DNA of 64,000 nt from assembly GCA_017591395.1 (NCBI GenBank), contig WEDG01000220.1, forward strand, positions 88,860-152,859, in the 5' to 3' direction. Under the pieces are notes generated by a model. It made no database searches and had not been told where the DNA came from. It saw nothing but the letters and a program-made list of their open reading frames with translations. The stretch is from Schistocephalus solidus. Taxonomy: Eukaryota > Platyhelminthes > Cestoda > Diphyllobothriidea > Diphyllobothriidae. The position numbers were made by a program, and so were the translations under genes. Shown piece by piece: positions 1 through 11,200 of the stretch (position 1 is the stretch's first letter; every line of letters begins with the position of its first letter).

Positions 1-1177
1 GGTGAAGAAGGTAGAGGAACAGCTGCTCTCTCTCTCTATCTCGTGTAAAAGCTTCAAAACACTTACGAGATACGACACGCCTTGAACGCCGTCCTCGGAG
101 GACCCAATCGAACGAAGGGGGGGGGGGGGTGTATCGGAGGTTTGAAGGGGAACTGTTGCTCATCCCGGGGTCCATATTACACACCGTGCATACTCGTGAG
201 AATCAAAGATAAATTAAACTTGCATGAACAATGTGCTGTAATACACCGTTACACCACAGATTAACTCTTCTTCTAACCACAGAGGGCAGTTTGAATCGTG
301 AGAACATGCACACAAAACAGCCATGCAGCTTAGTTAACTACTGCCGCAAATCCCCAACTAGAGGCTTCATACTCCCAATTTTGCAGCGGCGAAAATACTC
401 GCCCGGGGGCTGAAAGACAGGTAATTAAAACATCGATTTCCGAGCAACATGCGTACTGAACTTCCTCCTGCTTACAATGCCCTACTACAGGAGCTCAAGA
501 ATGACAAGGATCGATCAGTGGTTGGGTTTATTGTTGCTACCCTCAGTTTCTGAACATAGAGTCCAGTAAGAGCACAGAAGTAGCTATGCCGCTAGCGATC
601 GAGCAGTGACATACCTTAACTAATAAACGCCAACTTGGTTTCACATCCACTGTGATAATCCGGTAAGGACATCCAAATTATAGGCCTCTTCTTTGTCGCC
701 CACCCCATGAAATTACTGCTGCTGCTGCTGCTCTAAATCCGACGCCAATCTCAAACTGGAGGCAAAGGCGAGGTCAGCGAGTTCATGAACCTTCGGTCTT
801 CATTGTTGGAGAAGAGAGTGGACTGGAATCTTCACATCCGTGACTGTGGGATCACGTCACGCATGGAAAAGCACCACACATAGCATTACTAATATAGGAG
901 TGATCATCCTGCATGAATAACGCCCTGATACAAGGGCAAGCCACTGCAATAGGGCGGCTTAGAGGCGAGCTACGCCAGTCACACCACACTACGCCAAGGT
1001 GTTCCCGAACTGCGTACATGAGTGAGTCCATTGCCACGATTTTTCCCAATGTTAAACACTGAAATCAAAGATACGAGCACGTGGGATCCAGGAGAGGCAA
1101 AAAAGTGGTTGTGTGCGTGTACACGTGCAGGTGTCAGTGGTTTGCGTCCACGCTGGCGCCCGGCCTGTATGACTTGA

Positions 1178-1198
1178 GGGGGGGGGGGGGGGGGGGGG
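1178..1198. repeat. Poly-G tract of 21
   Basis: An uninterrupted G run followed by AGGGCGGGGC. It creates glycine- or proline-rich open frames on both strands that are not genes. Length may be unstable in assemblies. Confidence 0.9.
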
Positions 1199-2166
1199 AG
1201 GGCGGGGCAGGAGAGCTGTGGTCAGCGTGCTGCAGCGTGACGGACCGCCCTCTGTTCATCAGGACAGTCACGTCAACGGCGCGACACGTTTGCCTAGTAA
1301 ACAACACGCGGAGCAAACGGGGTCGCGTTGTACGCTCGAAATACCGCGACAAAAGCACAGGTCTCCAGCAGCGTCGAGATGCGGTTTCAAATTAATCCGA
1401 ATGCTCCTTTTAACCCTATGTTCCAAAGTAATAAAGTTCTTTTTAGAATATAAATGAAGTTACTTAGAAAAAGCAGCTTAAGTACGGCAGTTTATTAACC
1501 GAAGAATGAACCAGAATCGAGGTCGGGTAGTCCCTTTTTCAACACACCATTGTATTTGCCTGTCCTATTTCCAGTCCTTGGCTTCCGCATAGTGTTTACT
1601 TGCGATGGAGGTGCTCAAAGTTCGCGAAGTCCCTTTCACTAATTGGTTCAATTCGGCTCAATTGCAGGTTAAACTTAATAACATCATACTCACCCAGAGT
1701 TAAGCCCTATGGTTAGTCAGGGGATGACTCCTGTGGCGCAATCAGCCCAGCAGTGCCTTCGTGAGATTAGCCACACTGGCTGGGATGTGAAAGGCAGCAC
1801 ATCAGATCACTACTCACGCACATGACCACAAACCTGAGTTGCTAGTGCGGGGCTAGCGGGAGGTTAGTAAAGTAATATCACGGAATACCATTCATATGGC
1901 CTATATTCTGTACTATATAAAGCGTGAACCACGAAGTTAGCACATAATGTCGAGAAAGAAAGAAACAGACGCACCCTGCCGGACACGAGTTCCAGAGTTG
2001 CTGTTCGGTAAGAGACTCACCACCAGTTATGCCTTCTACGTTACGATAGCAGCATGACATCAGGTGGCTTTCAGACCACGCGAAAGCGGCTTCATGCAAA
2101 CTCCAATAGCGAGTTCGGATGGACAGAAATTACAGTTAAGCCATTGAAAAAGGCAGTCCTGCAAAC

Positions 2167-2224
2167 CAATCGACCGTTCAAAGTAGGCTAGCCTGCAATC
2201 GACCGTTCAAAGTAGGCTAGCCTG
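2167..2224. repeat. 29-nt tandem duplication
   Basis: Two perfect back-to-back copies (2167-2195 and 2196-2224) begin CAATCGACCGTTCAAAG. Identity over the full unit suggests a recent duplication. It lies in the intron just downstream of the last MAST exon seen. Confidence 0.95.
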
Positions 2225-2402
2225 CGTGTTCTTTTATTCCGAGTCGTACACCAAATAGATTAATGTATATGAGGAGCTCTTATTAGTAATGAGTGACAGA
2301 ATGACTCAGTTGAGTAAACAATGCAGTCTTTGCTGAAACGAGAGAGCAAATTCTTCTAAGACAGGTTGAAGGGCGTGCAGAAAAAACAAGGGGTTGAATT
2401 AC

Positions 2403-3535
2403 CTGTCTGCGTGGAAAACCTGTGACCTCGGAGTTGGTGGCAGTGGCGGCGTAGGGCTCCACTGCAACAGGCAGCTCTGATGCGAACCTCTTCGGCACAT
2501 CGGATGTTTCCTCTGGACCATAACGTATAAAACCACAGTTGTTGTCAAAGCAGGCGACGCTGTTTCGCCTTCGAGAGTTCACATCATTCAGAAATTCGGC
2601 CATGCGCGCCTGATCCACCACAACAGAGAAACGGGGAGAGCAGGAGGCGAAGGCACGGAATATGCTGGTGTCAGAGACCTTGGTGTCACACTCGCTGGTA
2701 TCACTGACATCAGCACCGCCTTCAATGCTTGACGGACCTACAGAGGCGATGCTGGGGGTTTCAGCGAGCCTAGACGAGACTGGTCCGCCAGCAGCTTCAT
2801 TCTGTCCCTCCAGCTTCACAATTGGAGCCACTCGTGTGGGCTTAACGCCAGGCGCTTCGATACGCCCTTTTGAATGGTCACCACCTGGCGAAGGGCTTGC
2901 AACAGTGGTGATTGCGTTGTGTAGAAGCTCCGCTGTTAGACGACCCGCCTCAGCAGTGAGCGTAGTAGTGGCTTCGTCGATTTCAAACTCGCTGGTCGCC
3001 TTGGAGGAGGTGGAAATGCGACCAGACTGACTTAGATGCTGAGATGAGGGGGTGGTGGCCCTTGTAGAAGCCAGTGAGCCTGAGCTCTTGTACTGTTCGC
3101 TGTCTGAGACGTCTTGAAGTATGTTTATAGCTAGACGATCTTCCCGAGAGAGATTTCGTCTGGAAATAATACCAGAGCGGTTGGAAATCAGTGAACTTGT
3201 GTCCGAAAAGTCAGTCGCACCACCGTACTGGTAGGCCTCGTCTACGTCTTCATCGAGGTCCTCGTCATCCTCCACATCGTGGTGGTAGCGATCTGTGCGC
3301 GGATCAAAGTAGGAGGTGTCCTCTTCGTGATCCAACTGGGGCACAAAAGCGGACTTCTGCCGAAGTAGGTTGTTCCAGTCGATTCCTTCGAAGAAGGCCA
3401 CTTCTTTCACTTCGGCAGCGCCCGTGGCAGTGCCCAGACGACAAAGCGGATCACACTGGAGAAGCTGAGTTATCAGGCTGACTGCTTCAGAAGGAGGAGC
3501 GCCTTCATCAGCCTCATCTGGCCACTCGATTTGAC
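2403..3535 (-). CDS. MAST: MAST exon 13: end of kinase domain, AGC tail and acidic linker
   Basis: This 1133-nt exon starts after CCCACCTGTTTAG| with [10 protein letters not shown] and [12 protein letters not shown], closing the kinase domain. The AGC C-terminal extension follows: [20 protein letters not shown], then [16 protein letters not shown]. An unusually acidic run ([16 protein letters not shown]) comes next, then about 160 residues of low-complexity Ser/Ala/Thr sequence, and then [14 protein letters not shown], which matches the family's RQFSSCSPRFSKV. In vertebrate relatives only a few residues separate these two motifs, so the long insert is a feature of this lineage. It ends GFPRRQ|GTAATT in phase 0; later exons are outside the window. 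Confidence 0.95.
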
Positions 3536-6500
3536 CTAAACAGGTGGGGAACCAGCATTACAAAGCCCATTAGCTGTGTTTTCAATAACATCATAGTCAT
3601 TAAACGGAGATGCTGGCACGTGCTAGTGAGTGCTAGAGGTCTCGTATGCACAATGCAAGTGCAGTAGCCCAAGTCAGAAAAGAAAGGTACACGGAAAGCC
3701 TGCACAGGCTAACTAATCCAGTTAAAAGGCCCACGTCTCCGGTAATGCAGGCGGTGAATGAGGATGTGACGCGCATTTGACTCACCCGAAATTATGTTTG
3801 AGAACAGCTCCTCGATGGTGTCACCATAGAAAGGAACGCAGCCAATGATAAATTCGTAGAGTATGATGCCGGAAGACCACCAGTCAACAGGTTTGCCTAA
3901 AGCAAGGAAAGAGAGACAAAGAGAAAACAGTCAGGTGGTTGTTGAGTAGACGGAAGCAGACCGTGGGACTATAGCTGGCAGGGGGACTAACCATAGCCCT
4001 GGCGCAGAATGACCTCAGGCGCAATGTACTCCGGGGTGCCGAAGACCTGTTTGTCCCGAAACATCTTGCAGTCCCTCTCCAAGTCAAGGCTTCGCTCGTA
4101 GATATTTGTGGCCAGACTCATCAGACCGATTCGCGAAAGACCGAAATCGGTCAGTTTGATGTGGCCCTCATGGGTTATGAGAAGGCTTAAGTATACAGAG
4201 AGGAAACATTAGGAAGACGATTTAATGCATAAATAGACAAAGAGGGCACAACATGAAAGAGTGAATGGATTGAGTTGTTGGCTGTAGCCAGATTAAACAC
4301 GCACAAAGATTGCCAGCCAATTCGGTCCCTTCACGGTGAATTTGGCTTTTATGGCGCTCTCAATCAGATGGCATCCCAGCGACTCCCAGGCCAATATTCG
4401 TGAAACAGGCGTGTGTGGTACGCGTAGACGGGCTTTTCAGATGTGATAACCACTGCACCTAATCCTACCTCCGGTCATCCTGCATACATCTTGCCATCAG
4501 GATCGGGTTGGTGAGCGAGTTGAGAGTACGATAGACGCTGCGCGCAAGCCTGTCTCACTATAAACTAATGTATGCGTAAGTGACTCTTCAGCTGAAATTT
4601 CGTGAGGCTCGCGATTGACGTTAGCGTTCGCGGCGAACGAACCAGCGCAATGTGCTAGGCAAACCATTAAGTACTAACGTTCAGTTCTCCATCCTCACAA
4701 ATATAATTTAGAGATCATGAGTGCAGGTGACTGTGAAGCCTCCATTATATTGCCTGTTTGCCGCCGGTCATCAGACATCATCCAAAGTGCATATCAAATT
4801 TTTAAAACCAGTATTAAGCAACACGTGATACGAGTGTGCAGTCAAAGGATTCGTCGTAAAGTCGCATTTGCAGGTGCCTATGCCCACTCAGCCATTCACA
4901 CGAGCACAACGGCAGGCATTCTGAGACATAAAAGGTCGAGTCATCGAAGCAGTAGCGTACACACAAGCTGTTTAAGATTTTGTTGGTGCTAGGATAACGA
5001 AAACGAGATGGTTCGCTCCTTTTAATAATTTAAACATATAAGATGTTGACGCGAAAATGAATACTCTACCTGGTTGCTTCCATTCTGGGGCTCAACATGG
5101 AAATTTCAAACAAAAACGTCACATTGAAAAAAACGGGACTTTACATAGTGGAGACTAAGTAAAATGCCCTAGGGGATCCACCGATGAACCGAACCACTAA
5201 TAGCTGCCTCGAAAGTGGCGGTATCAAAGTGGTAAAATATGCGTCTGATATTTTGGCTAATACCTGTGCTGGGCGTCAGATAAATTAATTTTAGCATGCA
5301 TTCGCATAATACTGACTGCCCTTTGGCTGATAAGGTTTACTATGCAAGTAATCTGCCGAAGAAGATGGAATTCCGTTCAGGTATTCGAATCCACTTTTTT
5401 TACGAACATGGAAAGATTTGTCCCGGGGACTCTGTCTTAAGTCCATATACCAATGTCCAACGAAAATGAAAGGTTTGACACTAAACGTTTATTTGCGAAG
5501 TGTCTTCCACCCCGTAACGTGGACGCGCTCGCTTTTAGAAGGGTCAGGACTCGCAAGTCGAAGAAAATACGATCATTACCGGCTGGGATACAGGCAAGCC
5601 GGCTATCATAGCGACGAGCACGATCATCAGTAACGAACAGCGGAGCTGGAAATTCAGACAGGCATTCATCTTCATCGAAACTGCACTCGATCAAGTCTGC
5701 TACCCTTGTGCGACCAAAACTCGACTGTTACTACCTTGGGTGATGCGTTCGAGTGAGAATCCGAAACAGTAAACAAAGATAATTATAGTAACAATAGTCG
5801 CATGTTTTTCTTCTCAACCAATTCCCGGAAGTCAGCATTTTGTGTGTGTCGGGGGGGGGGGGGGAGAAGCGATCATAAGAAGTAGAAACAGGCAAACAGA
5901 AGCGTGACCCCAACATCCCATGGTGGTATCCATTGCCGATGTTTTTCCAACAAAATCCAGCGAAAGAGTTCGAATGTCGCATCCCCCGTTAGCACTATCA
6001 GTCAAAGACCAATCGACGTGGGAACTCCAGTTAATGCAAGCAGCGCGACATCGGCATTGCCCAGCACGCGAAGGGGATGAGCATTTATGCAGACTAAGTC
6101 GTGGGCCAGGCAGCAGTGCATGCAAAGTGAAAATGACAAATGACAGTTCCTAGAACTTCAGTTGATGGATGGAAACATTTGATGTCCAGCTTTGAGGTGA
6201 GAATAAGTAACCCTATGTGCGCTATAGGTGCCCGTGCACCAAATTCTAGGAAGTTATTATTTCGGTGCCCAAACCCTGACCCTGGAAACTAGAGCACGAG
6301 CACGCGGGGACTTAGAAGTGGGACCTGTCGATGTCAGAGACGGTACCCGTCAAGATTGACTGGCATCGGGTCCGAAGTAACCGAGTAAATTCGACGACGA
6401 AGCGACTATACAAGGAGCACGGACATATGATAGCGCAGACACCAAAAAACAACGTGCTCACACTGTGTGCGATAAGGAAGACTTATATGGCCCCCAAAGA

Positions 6501-8229
6501 GGGCATGAGAACAGGAAACGCTCGCAATCCATGTGTCTTTTTGCCAAATTCCAGGGAAAATAGGGTCGGGTGGAAGGTTAACGTTAAGGCAAGTTAGGGC
6601 TAAAATTAAGACTGGGATTAAGGTTTGGGTTGGGGTTAGGAACCGAGAATGTTTAACCTTCCTGGAATTATGTACAAGGTAACGTTTATTAATTCGATGA
6701 GGTTCTTCTATTCCCCTGTAATGTTTAGTGGAACATCAAAAGACATCTTAACCTTCCATGCGAACATTTAGCCTCTATGTCCGGTTTTGGATTAAGTAAG
6801 CCTTCGATGATTTAAGTATAAGAGCATTTGATGAAGAGAAAGACTACGAAATGCCACGCTTTTCAGGATTCCTGAAATCCCTCCAGGAGACTAAGCAGCA
6901 ACAGACTCTTAAGAGCTTGACTTAAAAATGAGATCAAGTCTAAACAACGGTATGCACTTGCAAGCGAAGACAAGAGTGTTTTCTGAGAAATTTCTTATAG
7001 TCAAATGTGCGACGCACTTAAGCGTCTTCCAGTTCCCCTCACAAAGGCCTCTGGACACTAGAGAGTGCCTGTACAAATTCCGTTCTCCGACGCATTTTGA
7101 AGCAAACAGCCGATAGCAACGTTGGCTGATGTCAACAGCGGCAAACTGCAACAAAATGAACGTTAAGCTTTAACCTAAATCATGCACTACGATAATCAAG
7201 TTGTTTCATGGAGACGTAACCAATGCAACTCTCATGGGATAAAAAAGCTGGATGAGTTAAACAGCCATTCTACGCGTGCAAAACATTAGCTCGTACACAC
7301 TACATGTATCCGGCGACTCAGTTCTCATATCGACGAAAACGCACATTACACACTTGAGAGGCAGCCAATGTAATGAAATCAATTATGCAAACCAGAACAC
7401 GCCTATATTAGGTGTGAGAACAGGCCTAACAAAATTAATCAGGCAGATATCAAGGCGTGCCTCAACGCAGACATAACGCTCACTTCTTTGGAGGATATAT
7501 GGGGTATGACCAGGGAAGAGGGTAACCACGTGTTACCGCTGACTTTTAGCACACAACACTGCCTTTGATGCAACGCACCACACCGTCGGAGTTCAGAAAA
7601 CTTCAAGCGGTTAGGTGAACGTCAGAATAATCATACCCTGGTCCGGAGCGGGCTTCGCGACAACAACCCCCTCCCCCGTTATAAACTTAACCGGAACAAC
7701 AATAACATGAATCAGTTACAGGGAGGGTCTCTGGATTTGCAGAAATCTGTAAGGTCGCCGCCAGGCACTTGAATGACAATGGTGCCTACAACGTCAACAG
7801 AAGTATCTTGACACAACGCCCTTACACACCCTTTTGCTCGTTGGGAAATTCGCCTGTTTAGGCAGATTAAATTTGTCGACAAAGAGAAGGGAGACTAGAA
7901 TGGCCATTTCTGGCTCCTTAGCCGTCATCAGCCAGTCATACCCAACCCCAGGGGATGCACCGCTCAAGGTCCGAACCCATGACCTGTTGATCAGAAGTTG
8001 AACGCTCAAGCTATTAAGCCACGGACTGGTTGTTTCGCCCGTTAGAGCAGGAATATTCGTTGACTAACGATCACCGATCGCTAACGCAACTCACTCATCC
8101 CGTTCGGCCTCGAGGCTCACCCTCGAGCCCCGCCCGCAGTCGCACGGCGGCTAGTAGTAGTATAGGCAGATTAAGTTTGCCAAGCGTTCGTCAACAAATT
8201 TCACTTGTTTATTGGCTGAAAAATCGAGC

Positions 8230-8261
<32 letters not shown>

Positions 8262-11200
8262 ACAGCAGATAAGGATAGTTTCAGCAGATAAGGATAGTTT
8301 CAGCACAACTGTAACAATATTTATAGGATGCAGTTGTCATGCCTGCATACTTATTCAAAAAGGCAGCTCCTGTACTTGTCGCAGATGGTTGCACTTGGTG
8401 TGTTACTGGCTTGATGTCCCACAGCCAGGTCGTTAATCGCAGCTATCTCGTCACACCTGTTGGGTATTGGTGTGATAATCGCTCGGTCATTTGGCTCACC
8501 AACACTGGCATTTGGAGCAGTGGTTAGGGCTCCGGGTGCGAATTCGAAACGTGAGGCTTATAAGAGCAGTTTTCTAACAACCGTGTCTCCTTAACCGCTT
8601 ACTGAAACTTATATTTTAGTGATAGAGTATCAGTCACTGAGTCATACTCCTGGAGCTATTGCAAAGATCGACGACCAGGTAAATGACTATAAACAGGAAG
8701 CACCGGACAGATAGTGGTTTAGTTTTCAAGCTTAATTTTTCATAGGATGCGGACAGATGGCTCACCGCAAGACAAACAGAAATGCACTAGATGATACTAT
8801 TCACATACAGTAGCTCATCAAATTCTTTCTGGGTCAATGTCGATTTTTATTTTAAATGGCCTACAGTTGAGTGAGTGATCGGAAACTCAGGAACTACTCG
8901 TGCCGACTACCCGCAAAACCAAGATATTATCCCTCTTAATGTTTAACGGTGTAAAACAGAATGTCTTCGAGAATATCTATGGCTAACTGACGTTGGTGAA
9001 AACCTGAACGACATATCGCGCGAAGTTCAGGGCAAAGCGAGGCTGGTATGCAGGGGAACCTGGCTCTGCTCATACTGACAAATCGGATGTAACATGATGC
9101 AATTTGAAGAGTAATGCTGCGAATCAGGTGGGTTATTGACGATGCAATGCACGTATCACTTCTACTGCCGAAACTTACATCTAAGTTCTGCTACTCACCT
9201 GTTTAGTTGCCATGCACGAGAGACACGTGAGTCAATGAACAACTAAATGCAAGACGGTTATGTTACAGTTTCTGTCAGACTGTGTGCCACAACTGCATCT
9301 TCAAGTACACACGCCAAAACGCCAGACTGATGAATACAACATAAACGCGTGGTGCTGAGGGGTGAGCCTGGAGTCCGGCCGGACGACTTAGACCTCGGGG
9401 GAATTCGTATGGCTGTGGAGGACGATAAAATTACAGATCGAGAGCTCCTTGATGTCTCGAACTCGAGGTTCGGCTCCCTGAAAGCCCATGTCAAGCTGAC
9501 ACTCGCCTAACACATGTTGCAGCCCAACCACCAGGTGACACAAATGGTTGCCATGGCTTGCCTGTTGCACTTTTTACACCGTATTTGAAATCTCGGACAA
9601 ATATCGAAAGTTATTTCCGGCGTTAGATGAGCCCCCTGCCACTTTATTGCACATAGGCTATGGCAACTGAGTCCTGAGTCGTATTCTACGGTAGTTTATC
9701 AGCAAAGCAGATTCAAAAATGCGTCTACGTGTGCTGAATGGCTGTAACCAAAGAAAACTAACAGCCACCGCCAAAACAACCACTAACTGGATGCCACACA
9801 AAGTTCGCGATAGGCAGTGAGTGTTAGAAAGGCAACAAGGAAACGGTAGAGAGCAGACACTTACTTGTCCGGTTTCAGATCACGATGAACGATGCCGTAA
9901 TTGTGCAGGTACTCGAGAGCCAGCACGAGTTCGGCAAAGTACATTTGTGAGAGGTCAACAGGCAGGGGCCCACCAATGTTCTTCAGCAGTGTGGCGACAT
10001 CGCCACCCTCAACAAACTCCATGACCAAGCAGAGGCATTTCTTCGTCTCAAAGGTGCAATATAGGCTCACTACAAAGGGATTGTCCGCGAAGCTGAGAAT
10101 GTCACGTTCGGCGAAGACTTGATCCACCTGATTTCGCAGTCTCAGGTGCTCTTTTTTCATCTTTTTCATGCCGTAACGCTCGTGCGTAATTCGATCACGA
10201 ACCAGGTAGACAGCCCTGAAGAGGGAAGGAGGGAGGCAGGATGTTTAGTGGGACGCAACATAGGAAAACACGGTCGCGATAACTGCGCCACAGGTTTCGG
10301 CTAGAACGGTAGCATGCCAGGACATTCAAACTGAAGGAATGAAACACCCCCTCCCCAACACGAAAACCGCTACGTCGTTGCTTCTGGTTAGACAAGTCAT
10401 ACTGGTCGCGTCGTAAACTAGAAAAACAAGTCCTGAAATCGGGAAAGAAACACGCTGGAGGTGTCGACCGCTGAAATCTGCTGCAATGACTGCGACTATA
10501 AGACAGGCCCAGTATCAGTTCCGGACACGAAAGCCCCCCTCCCGCTGCCTACCGGTATTTTAAAAGATCATTGTGGCGTTCAAGCATGGTGTTCTCAGCA
10601 TATAGTCTCTTCTATGGCCGCATCCAGGGACAATGCGTCTGAAAATGTCAAATGATTGGGATAAACCTCTCAGGACAGCAAAGCGCTATGTGCAATCGTA
10701 GTCATAGAGAAGAGTATTTTGTAAAATTATGATCCCACAGCCACATCTATATCCAGCAGTAGAGGCGTTAGTAAAATGCATGTTCTGTGTAACAATTTGG
10801 GAAAAATGGAACCACTCGTTAATTCCAGCCATGCCAGAAAGGATGTGGAATTCATGCGAGCGAAACCGCTTGCAGTTGAGTCATGAAACAGCAGCAGATC
10901 ACAAACACGCGGCTGGGCTTTCATTCAGTACTTGCGTCGGGATTAAGGTAACAAATGTAGCCCCTTAGCAGTAGGTGCACTCAGAACCCTACAGTAATCA
11001 GACCAAATTCCGGTTTGTAGGAAAATACAGAAGGCAGCTTTAGAAAGAATGTTTAGCGCACAAAACCTCCATTTGCGGTCCCAGGCAGCAGTGGCCACTG
11101 ACGAAGCGAGGACTAATACTGGCTGCGTCCAGTCATGCCTGAGAGGGAGGCAATCGTGGCAGCTGCCCTCGTGGGTTTGTGGAGCAAGTTCAGGTGTTTT

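Larger units (their letters stand above)
1..2402 (-). other. MAST intron 13 (downstream of the last exon in the window)
   Basis: No exon with splice sites and a MAST-like peptide was found here. It holds G-tracts at 117-129 and 1178-1198, a short (CTG)n at about 718-733 and the 29-nt tandem repeat at 2167-2224. The remainder appears to be unique non-coding sequence. Confidence 0.6.
4186..9864 (-). other. MAST intron 10 (5.7 kb)
   Basis: This large intron separates the catalytic-loop exon from the DFG exon. It contains a repeat with a telomere-like core at about 6585-6665, a tRNA-derived SINE at 7862-8033 with a second tail fragment at 8075-8180, a (GA)n tract at 8228-8256 and a 19-nt tandem duplication at 8263-8300. 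G-run 5851-5864 is also here. Nothing in the remaining parts resembles a coding exon. Confidence 0.7.

Noticed and set aside
1081..1457. Gly- or Pro-rich open frames around the poly-G tract
   Set aside because: They exist only because a homopolymer reads as poly-Gly or poly-Pro in several frames.
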